A stretch of 64,000 bases of DNA from Clostridiales bacterium Firm_14. GTDB lineage: Bacteria > Bacillota > Clostridia > Saccharofermentanales > Saccharofermentanaceae. The translations under genes were made by a program, and so were the position numbers. The notes beneath the pieces were generated by a model. That model was not told the DNA's origin and did no database searches. It saw only the letters and a program-made list of their open reading frames with translations. Location of the stretch: assembly GCA_001604135.1 (NCBI GenBank), contig LVAT01000017.1, forward strand, positions 60,817 through 124,816, given 5' to 3'. Positions 43,766 to 52,637 of the stretch are shown piece by piece. Position 1 is the stretch's first letter; each line of letters opens with the position of its first letter.

Positions 43766-46676
43766 TGTCCACCTCCGGATCACTGCCGTTATCAGCCTTA
43801 TTATCGTAATCATCTTTTAATCCCGCCAAAGTAGCGGAAAAATCATCAGGATCAGCCAACACAGCCTCAACCGGCACTTCTTCGATAGGCTCTGCCGCAT
43901 TTGCTTCAGGAGCTTTTTCAGTCTTTTCTGCGTTCTGTTCAGGAACGTTTTCTGCTGCGGTTCCGGAAGGCGTTTCAGTTGCTTCAGCCTTGTCTTCCTT
44001 TTTCTTGCCGGCTATATGTGATACCAGGATAATGCCCGCGATCAAGGCAATCGATACGATGCTTATGAGAAGGCCGGCCTTAAATCCTGCAGGTGTGTAC
44101 TTGAGGGAAATGTCGTGGCTTCCGGCATTAAGCCTGATCCCCATGAGGGCATCCTGGATGGGTACGATCTCAGCCTTTTCGCCGTCAACTAAAGCGCTCC
44201 AGCCTTCTGCATAAGGGATGGTCAGGAATAAGAGTCCGTCTTCCTTAACATCGATGTGGCCTGACAATGATGTCGTGTCGTAAGTTGATACGTTAAGCTG
44301 TTCGTCGGAGAGCTTTTCGAGCATGTGGTCATAGCCTGCCCTGTCGAGCTGGTAGCCGTACAGAGCGATGTTAGAGCTCGGAGATTCGGAATACTTTACG
44401 TAAACATGGATCGGAGTTCCGTCAAATACACCGCAGGTAATGATCTGGAAGCTTCTTATCTCGAATTTCCTCGTAGTATCACCGCACTCGATCGTTACGG
44501 TTCCGCCCTTCTTCGAGTTCGCATACAGATAGACATCAGAACCGATATCGGCATCTTCGATGGTAACGTTAAATGAGTACTCGTTATTCGGTACGTTATT
44601 AGAGATAGTAAAAGCCATGACCGAACTCTCGCTGTCTACCGTCATGAGGCCTGAGGTCTCACCCGCAATGAGCTTAACGGGCTTATATACATCCTCTGCG
44701 CCCATGCTTCTGACCCATGCATTTGTCTTGGAGAAGACATCAAGATCGTTATCGTAATCAGGAGCATAGTCGATAACTGCAGGATCTGTCATGAAGCCGA
44801 CGCTTAAGGCATCAGGGTTGCCCCATGAGCTGATGACTCTTCCCTGGAATTCCTTTTCGAACAATGCAGGAACAGCCTGCGTCTTATCGATCTCAACGAG
44901 ATTCCTTACATTGAGGAGCGTCGCCGTAACTCGTGTAAGGCCGGCATTTCGAAGTCCGTTGATATTGTTATTATGGAAACCGTAGTTTCTCATGTATTTG
45001 ACAAAGCTCTCTCTTGCCGTGGAAGAGAAGATAGACAGACCTTTAACATTGTAAAGGGACTGGAGATCACAGACATTGTTCGGATAGAGCTCTGTTCTCT
45101 CGAAGTTCATATGGCCTTCGGTGCCCTCTATATCCTCTGCAAGCTCAGTTACGGCTACGTGGTTTCTGCCGTAAGGCGCATAGCTCGTGAAGCCTTCGTG
45201 CTTGCAGACAAGCCCGATCGTAATGAGTGATGCGGCAAACATCTCGATCATCATGGTGACGGTAAGGAGTGTCTCTAAGAAGAACTCGCTCTTCTTTGCA
45301 TTGATATTGCTTACCGTATGGAGTGCCGCGCCCTGGATTATAAGGAACAGGAGCGTTACGCCGATCTGGAGATAGCTCTCATTGCCGGAGCCGAACTTCT
45401 CGTAAAGGATAAGAAAAGCTGCAGAACTCAATACCGCGCCCGTGATGTATTTCACGCCAAGGCTTCTGATCCTTCTGATGGTCAAAAATCCGATAAACAC
45501 GAGCAGGAAGCTCATGAGGAACGATTCTCTGTAAGGGATCTGGTTCGGGAAATGGAATCCGTGCCAGATGAAGTTGAGCGTACGGTTAGTAAGGCTCAGA
45601 TACATTACTGCGAGGAGAAGTCCAAAGCAGATCTTGTGCTTGAGCTTAATCCCCGTTCTCTTGGGAAGCAGGAAGAACAGAGGCAGCAGGAGCACGATAA
45701 CTATGCCGCTGTAGACATTTGCCATGCCGTCTCTGATGTTCGGATTTGCCGCAACCATAAGCCTTCCGAAGAAATCGAAAAGGTCATTCTGAAGGCCGAA
45801 ATCCCACTTAAGCTGATCGCCCGTCGCAGAGCAGTTCCTGAGGATCAGATATGTCGGAACAGTAAGAGCTGCCGAAGCGCCTGCTGCGAGAATGCTCGAA
45901 AAAGCAAAGCGGAGAGCCGCACCGATAAATGTCTTAAAACAAAGCCTGCCGGGATCGCCCTTCGGCTTTTCGGCCGAGAAGAGGCAGACATAATATGCCG
46001 GAGCAAAGAAGACCATGAACAGGCAGAGGAAGTAGCCTGCATAGTAGTTGCTCAAAATGGCTATGGCGAGCGTGATCGTGTAAAGGCCGATCTTGCGTTC
46101 CACAAGAAGTTTCTTAAGACCCAATGCGATAAGCGGAAGCAGAACGACCGCGTCGCACCACATAATGTTCCAGAAAAATGAGATAAACCAGCCGCAGAGA
46201 GCATATGAAGAGCTGAATACCACGGTGATGTTATCAATCCTCCTGTTGTCGTTGGAAGACAGGAACAGGAGCATGAACAAAGAAGCGAGACCTGCGCGGA
46301 TACATGTAATGAATTCAATGAATACCGGCATTGTCTTCGCGGTAAAGAACAATGAGAAGATGTTAAGCGGGCTTGCAGCATAGTTGGCATAGGCTGCGTA
46401 ATATTCCTGTCCCAGGCCGTCATTCCAGCTGTAGAACAGAGATTCGCCCGATAAGACCTTATTTCTGAATGCTATAAGGAAAGGACAGTACTGGTGGTAC
46501 AGGTCGACCGTAAGGATCGTCCTGTCGCCGAACGGGTAGCACCCGCAGATCGCAAAGGCCGCAAGGACCGTAAGAGTCGGAAACAAAAATGCCAGTAGAA
46601 ACTGAGGCCAGTATTCCTTCAACAGCGCTAAAGTGCCTCTTTTTTCTCTCAGAATTGGACTAGGTTTTCCCCACAT
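43758..46676 (-). CDS. YfhO-family polytopic membrane protein (long paralogue)
   Basis: 972 residues. The YfhO hallmark PFGDRTILTVDLYHQYCPF is at about 50-68, followed by SWNDGLGQEYYAAYANYAASPLN. About 13 TM helices are followed by an external beta domain (about 480-850), a further TM (about 862-884) and a ~80-residue acidic, Ala/Glu/Pro-rich cytosolic tail that I have not seen as a family feature. Acts probably as a glycosyl transferase or flippase partner in polymer glycosylation. ATG at 46676 after AAGGATATTT. Confidence 0.88.
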   Translation of the reverse strand: MWGKPSPILREKRGTLALLKEYWPQFLLAFLFPTLTVLAAFAICGCYPFGDRTILTVDLYHQYCPFLIAFRNKVLSGESLFYSWNDGLGQEYYAAYANYAASPLNIFSLFFTAKTMPVFIEFITCIRAGLASLFMLLFLSSNDNRRIDNITVVFSSSYALCGWFISFFWNIMWCDAVVLLPLIALGLKKLLVERKIGLYTITLAIAILSNYYAGYFLCLFMVFFAPAYYVCLFSAEKPKGDPGRLCFKTFIGAALRFAFSSILAAGASAALTVPTYLILRNCSATGDQLKWDFGLQNDLFDFFGRLMVAANPNIRDGMANVYSGIVIVLLLPLFFLLPKRTGIKLKHKICFGLLLAVMYLSLTNRTLNFIWHGFHFPNQIPYRESFLMSFLLVFIGFLTIRRIRSLGVKYITGAVLSSAAFLILYEKFGSGNESYLQIGVTLLFLIIQGAALHTVSNINAKKSEFFLETLLTVTMMIEMFAASLITIGLVCKHEGFTSYAPYGRNHVAVTELAEDIEGTEGHMNFERTELYPNNVCDLQSLYNVKGLSIFSSTARESFVKYMRNYGFHNNNINGLRNAGLTRVTATLLNVRNLVEIDKTQAVPALFEKEFQGRVISSWGNPDALSVGFMTDPAVIDYAPDYDNDLDVFSKTNAWVRSMGAEDVYKPVKLIAGETSGLMTVDSESSVMAFTISNNVPNNEYSFNVTIEDADIGSDVYLYANSKKGGTVTIECGDTTRKFEIRSFQIITCGVFDGTPIHVYVKYSESPSSNIALYGYQLDRAGYDHMLEKLSDEQLNVSTYDTTSLSGHIDVKEDGLLFLTIPYAEGWSALVDGEKAEIVPIQDALMGIRLNAGSHDISLKYTPAGFKAGLLISIVSIALIAGIILVSHIAGKKKEDKAEATETPSGTAAENVPEQNAEKTEKAPEANAAEPIEEVPVEAVLADPDDFSATLAGLKDDYDNKADNGSDPEVDNE

Positions 46677-46730
46677 AAATATCCTTAATTTATTATTCTT
46701 AGATTACAAACGTGTTAATAATAGCACAAA

Positions 46731-46758
46731 TTGACCGTGTTGTTTCTTCTTTTATGGT
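46731..46758 (+). promoter_or_regulatory. Promoter of the PrsA-like gene
   Basis: TTGACC (46731-46736), 16-base spacer, TATGGT (46753-46758), giving a leader of about 33 bases with GAAGGGG. Confidence 0.6.
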
Positions 46759-46797
46759 AAAGTGTCCTTAGCCTGTATCTTATTTGAAGGGGAAAAT

Positions 46798-48540
46798 ATG
46801 AAGGGTAAAAACAAAAACAATAACGATAAAAAAGCCCGTAAGCCTGAGGTTAACGAGGCTTCTGCATATTCCGAGGTCTTGGAATCTTCCGAGAACAAAC
46901 CGACAGACGACTTTATGGACACTCCGGCAGAGTCCTCCAAAAAGAGCGTTACTCTGAACGATCTCGCCGAGATCGATCCCGAGCTCCTTACCGGTAAATC
47001 AACTGACATCGCAAAGGCTCCGAGGCGCCTTGCCCTGCCTGACAGCAAAAACAGCAAACTTAAGAAAGAACCGGAGATTCCCGTAATTCCTACGGAGATC
47101 AATCTTGATAAGAACGATGCCGCATTGGAGAAGTTCAATATCAGGAAAAATGCCGGGATCGTCTTTGTTGTCCTCGGCGTGCTGCTGATAACCATCATAG
47201 CAGCCGTAACTTTCGCTCTTGATACGGGAATGGACACTTCGTTCATCAGCCCTCTGACAGTTCACGGCAGAGACATCTCGAGCGGCGAATTCAGCTTCAT
47301 GTATCATTACGAACTCTTAAGCGAAGGTGTCGACCTTTTCGCTGCCGACGCCGAACAGAAGCTCTTGTCGCCTTATCTTGATGACGACAGCTTTGCAACA
47401 TACAGAGATTACTTCAGATATGTAACAGCACAGGACTTCCAGAAGATGGAGATCCTCTATGATGATGCCACGCAACAGGGCTATTCGATCGAGAAAGCCC
47501 ACTTCGCCCGTGCAAGCGCATATATCAACTGGCTTAAGGGTAAGGCGGACGAACTCGGCGTTCCTCTCGACACCTATATCAAGGGTGTATTCGGAACCCA
47601 GGTAGATGAGCAGATCATCGTCAATACCCTTGCCAAAAAGTACTTTACGGATGACTACGCTGACGGCGAGAAGCTTATCCAGCTCTCCGCTACGGATGAC
47701 CAGGCTGAGGAAGCATACAGCCAGTCCAGAAACATCTACGATCTCGTAAGCTATAAGATCATAAACATGACTTACGAGCAGAGGGAACAGGCATTCGTCG
47801 ATACAGCCAATCTTCATGCACAGGCTATCCTCGACGCAATGAAAGGTGATCCTGCCAAGTTTGAATCTTGCGCAGCACCTTACTTCTCAGGCGTCTACAA
47901 AAACACGCTTCAGGAGAAGGACTCCACACTCATCCCCAATTGCCGTTATGAAGACTTCTCACACGACGATATCAGAGACTGGCTTTTCGACGAGGCCAGA
48001 AAAGAAGGCGACGGAACGATCATCGCGGGCGACAACGGATTCCCGATCATCATCGTATTCGTATCCAGAGTCCGTATGTCAGAAAAGCTCCGTAACGTCT
48101 ACCTCATCTCTGCCGATGTCCGTGCAGAGGACATGACGCCCGATAAAGTTGCAACACAGGCTCTTTCACAGGAGATCTTCGACTATATCGACGACGCAGA
48201 CAGCTGCAACGAGATAGAGAACCGCTTTAACGACTACATCCTGGCAGGACAGCTGACGGTTCTTCACGACAGCCAGATCTACAAGGATAAATACGCACCA
48301 GCTCTCGCTTCATGGATCTTTGCTGACGAGAGACAGTTTGGCGATAAGACTCTTATTGAAGTCGACGGAACATTCTACGTTCTCTTCTTCATCTCCGAGT
48401 CACCTAATCCGGAATGGTATGACATGGTTAACAGCTTCATCAGAATGAACAACCTTCAGCAGTTCATCCAGTCAAAAGCGGAAGAATACACTTATACGTT
48501 TAACAGTGACGGATTAAATCAGATTAAGGACGTACCGTAA
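46798..48540 (+). CDS. Membrane-anchored PrsA/SurA-like foldase
   Basis: 580 residues from ATG 46798 (GAAGGGG five bases upstream; the ATG at 46762 is rejected). An unusual ~115-residue charged cytosolic N-terminus precedes one TM (about 117-138, AGIVFVVLGVLLITIIAAV). The outer part is helical (SurA_N-like, about 150-300), then a region of parvulin size with VVLFF-like core strands (about 330-430), and a helical end. This order fits PrsA/SurA-type chaperones, but no firm parvulin active-site residues were found, so isomerase activity is uncertain. Confidence 0.72.
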   Translation: MKGKNKNNNDKKARKPEVNEASAYSEVLESSENKPTDDFMDTPAESSKKSVTLNDLAEIDPELLTGKSTDIAKAPRRLALPDSKNSKLKKEPEIPVIPTEINLDKNDAALEKFNIRKNAGIVFVVLGVLLITIIAAVTFALDTGMDTSFISPLTVHGRDISSGEFSFMYHYELLSEGVDLFAADAEQKLLSPYLDDDSFATYRDYFRYVTAQDFQKMEILYDDATQQGYSIEKAHFARASAYINWLKGKADELGVPLDTYIKGVFGTQVDEQIIVNTLAKKYFTDDYADGEKLIQLSATDDQAEEAYSQSRNIYDLVSYKIINMTYEQREQAFVDTANLHAQAILDAMKGDPAKFESCAAPYFSGVYKNTLQEKDSTLIPNCRYEDFSHDDIRDWLFDEARKEGDGTIIAGDNGFPIIIVFVSRVRMSEKLRNVYLISADVRAEDMTPDKVATQALSQEIFDYIDDADSCNEIENRFNDYILAGQLTVLHDSQIYKDKYAPALASWIFADERQFGDKTLIEVDGTFYVLFFISESPNPEWYDMVNSFIRMNNLQQFIQSKAEEYTYTFNSDGLNQIKDVP

Positions 48541-48555
48541 TAAGGGGCTGTACCA

Positions 48556-48690
48556 TCAGCCCACATTGCCCATGCTGAACTGCTGGACAAGTACGACTAT
48601 GATCGCGAAAACAAAAGTCAGGAGCATAGCTCCGATGAGTATCCAGGCCAAAACCTTGGTTCCTAAATTCTTTCTGCCTTCTCCGCTCAT
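48556..48690 (-). CDS. 44-residue single-TM membrane protein
   Basis: ATG 48690 to TGA 48556 encodes MSGEGRKNLGTKVLAWILIG..., a positively charged start, one long hydrophobic segment (residues 13-36) and a short end (QFSMGNVG). AAGGAAG stands seven bases before the ATG. It follows the htrA stop by 35 bases in the same direction. The layout resembles small membrane proteins such as DUF4044, but I cannot assign a family. Confidence 0.72.
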   Translation of the reverse strand: MSGEGRKNLGTKVLAWILIGAMLLTFVFAIIVVLVQQFSMGNVG

Positions 48691-48725
48691 AGAAATACTT
48701 CCTTAATTAATATTTTCGATCGCTA

Positions 48726-49976
48726 TCAGTAGTCTGCGCTGTCACCGATGACCATCGTCAGGGTGACCTCTTCACCGTCGCGCTCGACGACGACTTCTAT
48801 CGTATCGCCTACCTTATGCGAATCACGCACTCTAATAATATCACCGGTCTCTTTTATTTCAACACCGTCAAAGAGGATCACTTTGTCACCCAATTCGAAG
48901 CCGGCCTTGGCTGCAGGACCGTCCTTAACGATCTCCGCGACAAATACGCCTCCCTTGGCACCAAAATAAGAATCGTCGGCAACATACTGGAGCGATACTC
49001 CGAGATACGGACGGTTAACGACTTTTCCGTAGTTGATGATGCTCTCGATGATGCTCTTTACCGAATTGACCGGAATGGCAAAGCCTAGGCTCTCTGACGT
49101 GGAGGTCACGATCTTGGCATTTGTAATTCCTATGACTTCACCGAAAGAATTGATAAGCGGGCCGCCGCTGTTTCCGGGATTGATCGCAGCATCCGTCTGG
49201 ATGATGTCTACAAAATAGCCGTTACGGGTTATCTCTCTGGAAGGAGCGGAGATCACGCCGACGGTAACAGAGTCATCGAACTTGCCCATCGCATTTCCTA
49301 TAACTATTGCAAGCTCGCCTGCCTGAAGGGTATCCGAATCTCCCATGGTAACACAGGGAAGCTTTTTGTCCGTAGTCACTTTAAGGACCGCAATATCAGT
49401 CTGGGCATCGCTGCCTACAATCTCTGCCCTTACCGGACCCTCTTCATCGGGAAGAATGACCGTAACATAATATGAACTTACGGACTGGTCTGTAATGACC
49501 ACAACATGCTGGTTCGTGACTATATATCCGTCTTCGTTAATGATAAAGCCCGTACCTGAGCCGATCTTGTTCTCCTTGCCGTCGTTCACGCCTATTACAG
49601 CGATCGGCACCGTCGCAGGACTTACCTTCTTAACGATGTCGACGGTCGTCATTCTCTGTTTGTTGACGGAAGATGCCTCTTCGATCGAGAACCAGGGTGC
49701 CGGCAGTTCTTCTTTGTTTTGAGATTCTGCTATCGATTCAATGGCGCTTCCCTGATCGTCATTACTATTGCTCTTAAAAATCCTCGTATAAGACATTATC
49801 CCTTCAAGTCCTGTATTAAGCCTGAAGATGTAAAGTGACTGGAATCCGGAGAACAACACGCATGCCAAAAGAACCAGCGACATGACAACCAGTGTATGAC
49901 GGTAAGTCCTTTCCTTTGATTCATCGGCAGAATCTCTTCTCGGTTCAATATTCTGCTCTGTGTTCTGATTCTCCAT
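48726..49976 (-). CDS. htrA: HtrA/DegP-type serine protease with PDZ domain
   Basis: 416 residues. TM at about 27-50, then a trypsin-like domain with the triad His157 (VTNQHVV), Asp194 (TDIAVLKV) and Ser270 (NPGNSGGPL), and one PDZ domain (about 320-412). The architecture is that of Firmicute HtrA proteases, which act on misfolded exported proteins. GAGGAACAGAT precedes the ATG. Its neighbour on the other strand is the PrsA-like foldase, so quality control of exported proteins is grouped here. Confidence 0.96.
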   Translation of the reverse strand: MENQNTEQNIEPRRDSADESKERTYRHTLVVMSLVLLACVLFSGFQSLYIFRLNTGLEGIMSYTRIFKSNSNDDQGSAIESIAESQNKEELPAPWFSIEEASSVNKQRMTTVDIVKKVSPATVPIAVIGVNDGKENKIGSGTGFIINEDGYIVTNQHVVVITDQSVSSYYVTVILPDEEGPVRAEIVGSDAQTDIAVLKVTTDKKLPCVTMGDSDTLQAGELAIVIGNAMGKFDDSVTVGVISAPSREITRNGYFVDIIQTDAAINPGNSGGPLINSFGEVIGITNAKIVTSTSESLGFAIPVNSVKSIIESIINYGKVVNRPYLGVSLQYVADDSYFGAKGGVFVAEIVKDGPAAKAGFELGDKVILFDGVEIKETGDIIRVRDSHKVGDTIEVVVERDGEEVTLTMVIGDSADY

Positions 49977-50059
49977 ATCTGTTCCTCTTAAAAGCAGTTC
50001 TGCTTAAGTCTAATCTATATGCTCCAAATATTTTGGGCGATTTTGGTTTAATTCGCAAG

Positions 50060-50701
50060 TCAGGAAATGTCTATTCTCTCGCCTTTAGTAAGAAGGCTCT
50101 CGGGATCAGTCAGCTTCAATGCGCCGCCTGTAAGATCAAGACAATACCTGACAAGTTCGCTTTCTGATTCTTCCGGAACGATGATGTCGAAAACAACATC
50201 CTGGCCATATTCGATGTTTTCGAGAGTCCAGCCTGAAGATGAAGCCTTCCTCGATAACATCTCGAAAGCAGGATAAGATATGTTCCTTCTCCACTTCAGA
50301 GCAGGGACCAGAGTAACCGGTTCGCCAGCTTCGAGCGCCTGTCTGCCGCTGTCTGAATAAGCTCTTCTAAGTCCGCCCGTTCCGAGAAGCGTGCCTCCGA
50401 AATATCTTGTGACGCAGATAAGCGTATCCGTAAAACCGTTTGAGGTAAGGAGCTCTAACAACGGCTGCCCTGCAGTGCCCTGCGGCTCGCCGTCGTCGCT
50501 GGTCTTCTGCCTGGCATTCTCTCCTCCGATGACCCACGCATAACAAAGGTGCCTCGCGTCGGGATATTTCTTCCGCTCGGCTGCCAAAAACTCTGCCGCT
50601 TCGTCAGGTGATGAAATATGGAGACTTCTTCCGATAAAGACCGACTTCTTGACCTCTATCCTGGAATCGCCAATCCTGCTTAATGTAATGCTCCGGCTCA
50701 A
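50060..50701 (-). CDS. YigZ/IMPACT-family protein
   Basis: 213 residues. KKSVFIGRSLHI, ARHLCYAWVIG, SDDGEPQGTAGQPLLELL and VTRYFGGTLLGTGGLRRAY are the hallmarks of the YigZ (UPF0029, IMPACT N-terminal) family; a ferredoxin-like C-terminal domain follows. Biological role is not settled. The start is TTG at 50701, overlapping the Nudix gene stop by four bases (TTGA), so both are coupled. Confidence 0.9.
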   Translation of the reverse strand: MSRSITLSRIGDSRIEVKKSVFIGRSLHISSPDEAAEFLAAERKKYPDARHLCYAWVIGGENARQKTSDDGEPQGTAGQPLLELLTSNGFTDTLICVTRYFGGTLLGTGGLRRAYSDSGRQALEAGEPVTLVPALKWRRNISYPAFEMLSRKASSSGWTLENIEYGQDVVFDIIVPEESESELVRYCLDLTGGALKLTDPESLLTKGERIDIS

Positions 50702-51123
50702 TCCTTGATGCTCTCCCTGTACTTCTGATAAGCCATCATCAAAAGGGATTTGTCCTGGCTGTATGTGATCTCGTCCAAAGCCTTGGCGACTTCAACGAAC
50801 TTGCATTCGATCGTGCCTGATTCAGGGAAAGCATTGCATTCTTCGCTCAGGGACTCCATTACAAACCATGAGATGTTGTTGTGAACGGGCTTTCTTCTGG
50901 AAACCGAATAGAATTCATAATTGGTCTTGCCGCACGGAGCTATTACCTTGGCATCGACATCTGTCTCGATCTTGACTCTTTCTTTAGCGAAAGCAGATAA
51001 GGAGAGATCGGCACTGCTCTTAACGGCGCCCTTGGGGAAACCCCATTCGTGCTTATCGTTGCTGACAATCAAAACCTTGTCACCTGAGAAAACGATTCCA
51101 CCTGAACAGTTGCGAACGATCAT
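50698..51123 (-). CDS. Nudix-fold protein with a degenerate Nudix box
   Basis: 141 residues. CSGGIVFSGDKVLIV and WGFPKGAV are typical of Nudix folds, but the box that should read GX5EX7REUXEEXGU is altered: the first Glu is Ala, Arg-Glu reads Glu-Arg or Ala-Lys depending on alignment, one of the paired Glu is Ile and the Gly is Asp. Metal binding and hydrolysis are therefore doubtful. The ATG at 51123 follows TAGGAT. It is the first gene of a pair with the YigZ gene. Confidence 0.8.
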   Translation of the reverse strand: MIVRNCSGGIVFSGDKVLIVSNDKHEWGFPKGAVKSSADLSLSAFAKERVKIETDVDAKVIAPCGKTNYEFYSVSRRKPVHNNISWFVMESLSEECNAFPESGTIECKFVEVAKALDEITYSQDKSLLMMAYQKYRESIKD

Positions 51124-51196
51124 ATCCTACCAACCCGAAAATCAATTATTTATAAGCTGATTTTATCACAGGTCGGTATACTTTTCTTGATGTCAT

Positions 51197-51225
51197 TTGT
51201 TCTTTTGGGGACAGGTCTGTATAAT
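51197..51225 (+). promoter_or_regulatory. Promoter placed directly before the DUF4015 gene start
   Basis: TTGTTC (51197-51202), 17-base spacer, TATAAT (51220-51225). The ATG at 51233 lies seven bases downstream of the -10, at the expected transcription start. Confidence 0.7.
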
Positions 51226-51232
51226 TGTCTGT

Positions 51233-52582
51233 ATGTTAAATAATAATGACAATAATACAGGAGTCCAAAATCAGGACAGCGCTGAGATGATAAAGCTCAG
51301 AAAGCTGCTTAATATCCTGCTTTCCGTTTCTGCGATCCTCGCGGTCGTTCTGATCACTTTGGGTGTCACTAAGATCATCAGGATAGTTAACTCCGAGGAA
51401 ACAGGCGTCAGCGTTCCCATTCTGGTTACGATCAATTCCGAGAGTACGACTTATACAGAGCCGATCGTTTATCACACGGAACAGCTTGCTGCATCTGAGC
51501 TTGCAGACAGTTACTGGCGCCCCCTTCCGGAGATCGCCGAAGCTGACGTTAAGACTCCCGAGCATTTTGAAGTTAAGGGCTTATATGTCGGAACCTGCTC
51601 TAACATCGACTATGCGATCGATCTTTGCAACAACAGCGAACTCAATGCAGTCGTAATCAATCTCAAGCAGGAATACGGTATCCCTTTCAAGACCAAAAAC
51701 GAGACAGCCAGAGAGATCGGCTACGTCTGGGATGCATATGACATCGACAAGGTAATCAAGAAGTGCCACGAAAACAACGTCAGGGTCATCGGCCGTGTCG
51801 TATGCTTTAACGATTCTTTGGCAGCTGAGCACTTCCCCAAAAGAGCAATCACCGATTCTTCAGGCAACGTCGTAAGATTCAGCAACGAAGGCAATAACCC
51901 CTTCTTAAGCCCGTACAATTCAGAGAACTGGGATTACCTCATAGATATCGCATTGGAAGGCGTCGAGCATGGTGTTGATGAGATCCAGTTCGACTACGTT
52001 CGTTTCCCCGCAGGCTCCACCAAGAACAAGGCTAAGCCTTACTATGGTGAGGAAGGCCAGACCCCCACGAAGGCTGAAGCAGTAAACAGATTCCTTCAGG
52101 AAGCACGTATCAGGATCCAGGACACTTACGGCATTCCCGTATCTGCGGATATCTTCGGTATCGTCTTAACCTCCGAACTGGACGCAGGCATTATCGGTCA
52201 GGACTTCGCCACATTAGGCATGACAGGTGTCGATTCCTGCTGCCCGATGTTATATCCTTCCCACTACGCACTGGGAACGATGCTCGCAGGTCACGTCTTC
52301 AAGACACCCGATAAGGAGCCTTATCTTATCGTTTACAGCGTTCTCCACGAATGCCGTTCAATCTATGTGCAGCCCGGCTTTACGGCCATGAGGCCTTATC
52401 TGCAGGCATTTACTGCATCGTACATCGGCAAGGGCAACTACATAGAATACGGTTATAGGGAGATAAATTCACAGATCAAGGCTATCCACGACGTGGGCAT
52501 TTATGAATTTATCCTGTGGGATCCGAAGTTCAGTTATCCGAAGGGTAACTACGACGGAAATATGTCAGTCCAGACAGATTGA
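51233..52582 (+). CDS. DUF4015 putative glycoside hydrolase, membrane-anchored
   Basis: 449 residues from ATG 51233. TM at about 27-49 (LLNILLSVSAILAVVLITLGV). The outer domain has the DUF4015 pattern of a TIM-barrel hydrolase: VKGLYVGTCSN, NAVVINLKQEYG, VIGRVVCFND, VDEIQFDYVRFPAG, GIPVSADIFGIV and FILWDPKFSY. The Asp in QFDYVRFP is a likely active-site residue. An upstream ATG frame from 51197 begins in the promoter and is rejected. No ribosome site is visible, and the gene may be leaderless. Confidence 0.85.
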   Translation: MLNNNDNNTGVQNQDSAEMIKLRKLLNILLSVSAILAVVLITLGVTKIIRIVNSEETGVSVPILVTINSESTTYTEPIVYHTEQLAASELADSYWRPLPEIAEADVKTPEHFEVKGLYVGTCSNIDYAIDLCNNSELNAVVINLKQEYGIPFKTKNETAREIGYVWDAYDIDKVIKKCHENNVRVIGRVVCFNDSLAAEHFPKRAITDSSGNVVRFSNEGNNPFLSPYNSENWDYLIDIALEGVEHGVDEIQFDYVRFPAGSTKNKAKPYYGEEGQTPTKAEAVNRFLQEARIRIQDTYGIPVSADIFGIVLTSELDAGIIGQDFATLGMTGVDSCCPMLYPSHYALGTMLAGHVFKTPDKEPYLIVYSVLHECRSIYVQPGFTAMRPYLQAFTASYIGKGNYIEYGYREINSQIKAIHDVGIYEFILWDPKFSYPKGNYDGNMSVQTD

Positions 52583-52637
52583 AACTGACCGCTTCTAAGC
52601 ATAAAATATGTAGGTTATTTATATAAGAGGTGACAAC

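Noticed and set aside
45318..46181. 287-residue plus-strand frame opposite the long YfhO gene
   Set aside because: Antisense to conserved YfhO coding sequence, highly charged without fold-like pattern, no ribosome site.
48544..48562. GGGCTG/CAGCCC hairpin after the PrsA-like gene as terminator
   Set aside because: Six-bp stem with no T run on the plus strand; it also overlaps the end of the small minus-strand gene.
49992..50005. AAGCAG/CTGCTT hairpin between yigZ and htrA
   Set aside because: Short stem with a two-base centre near the htrA ribosome site; too weak to call a terminator or switch.
52583..52637. T-box leader of serS
   Set aside because: Only 55 bases separate the previous stop from the ATG, and no T-box sequence is present.
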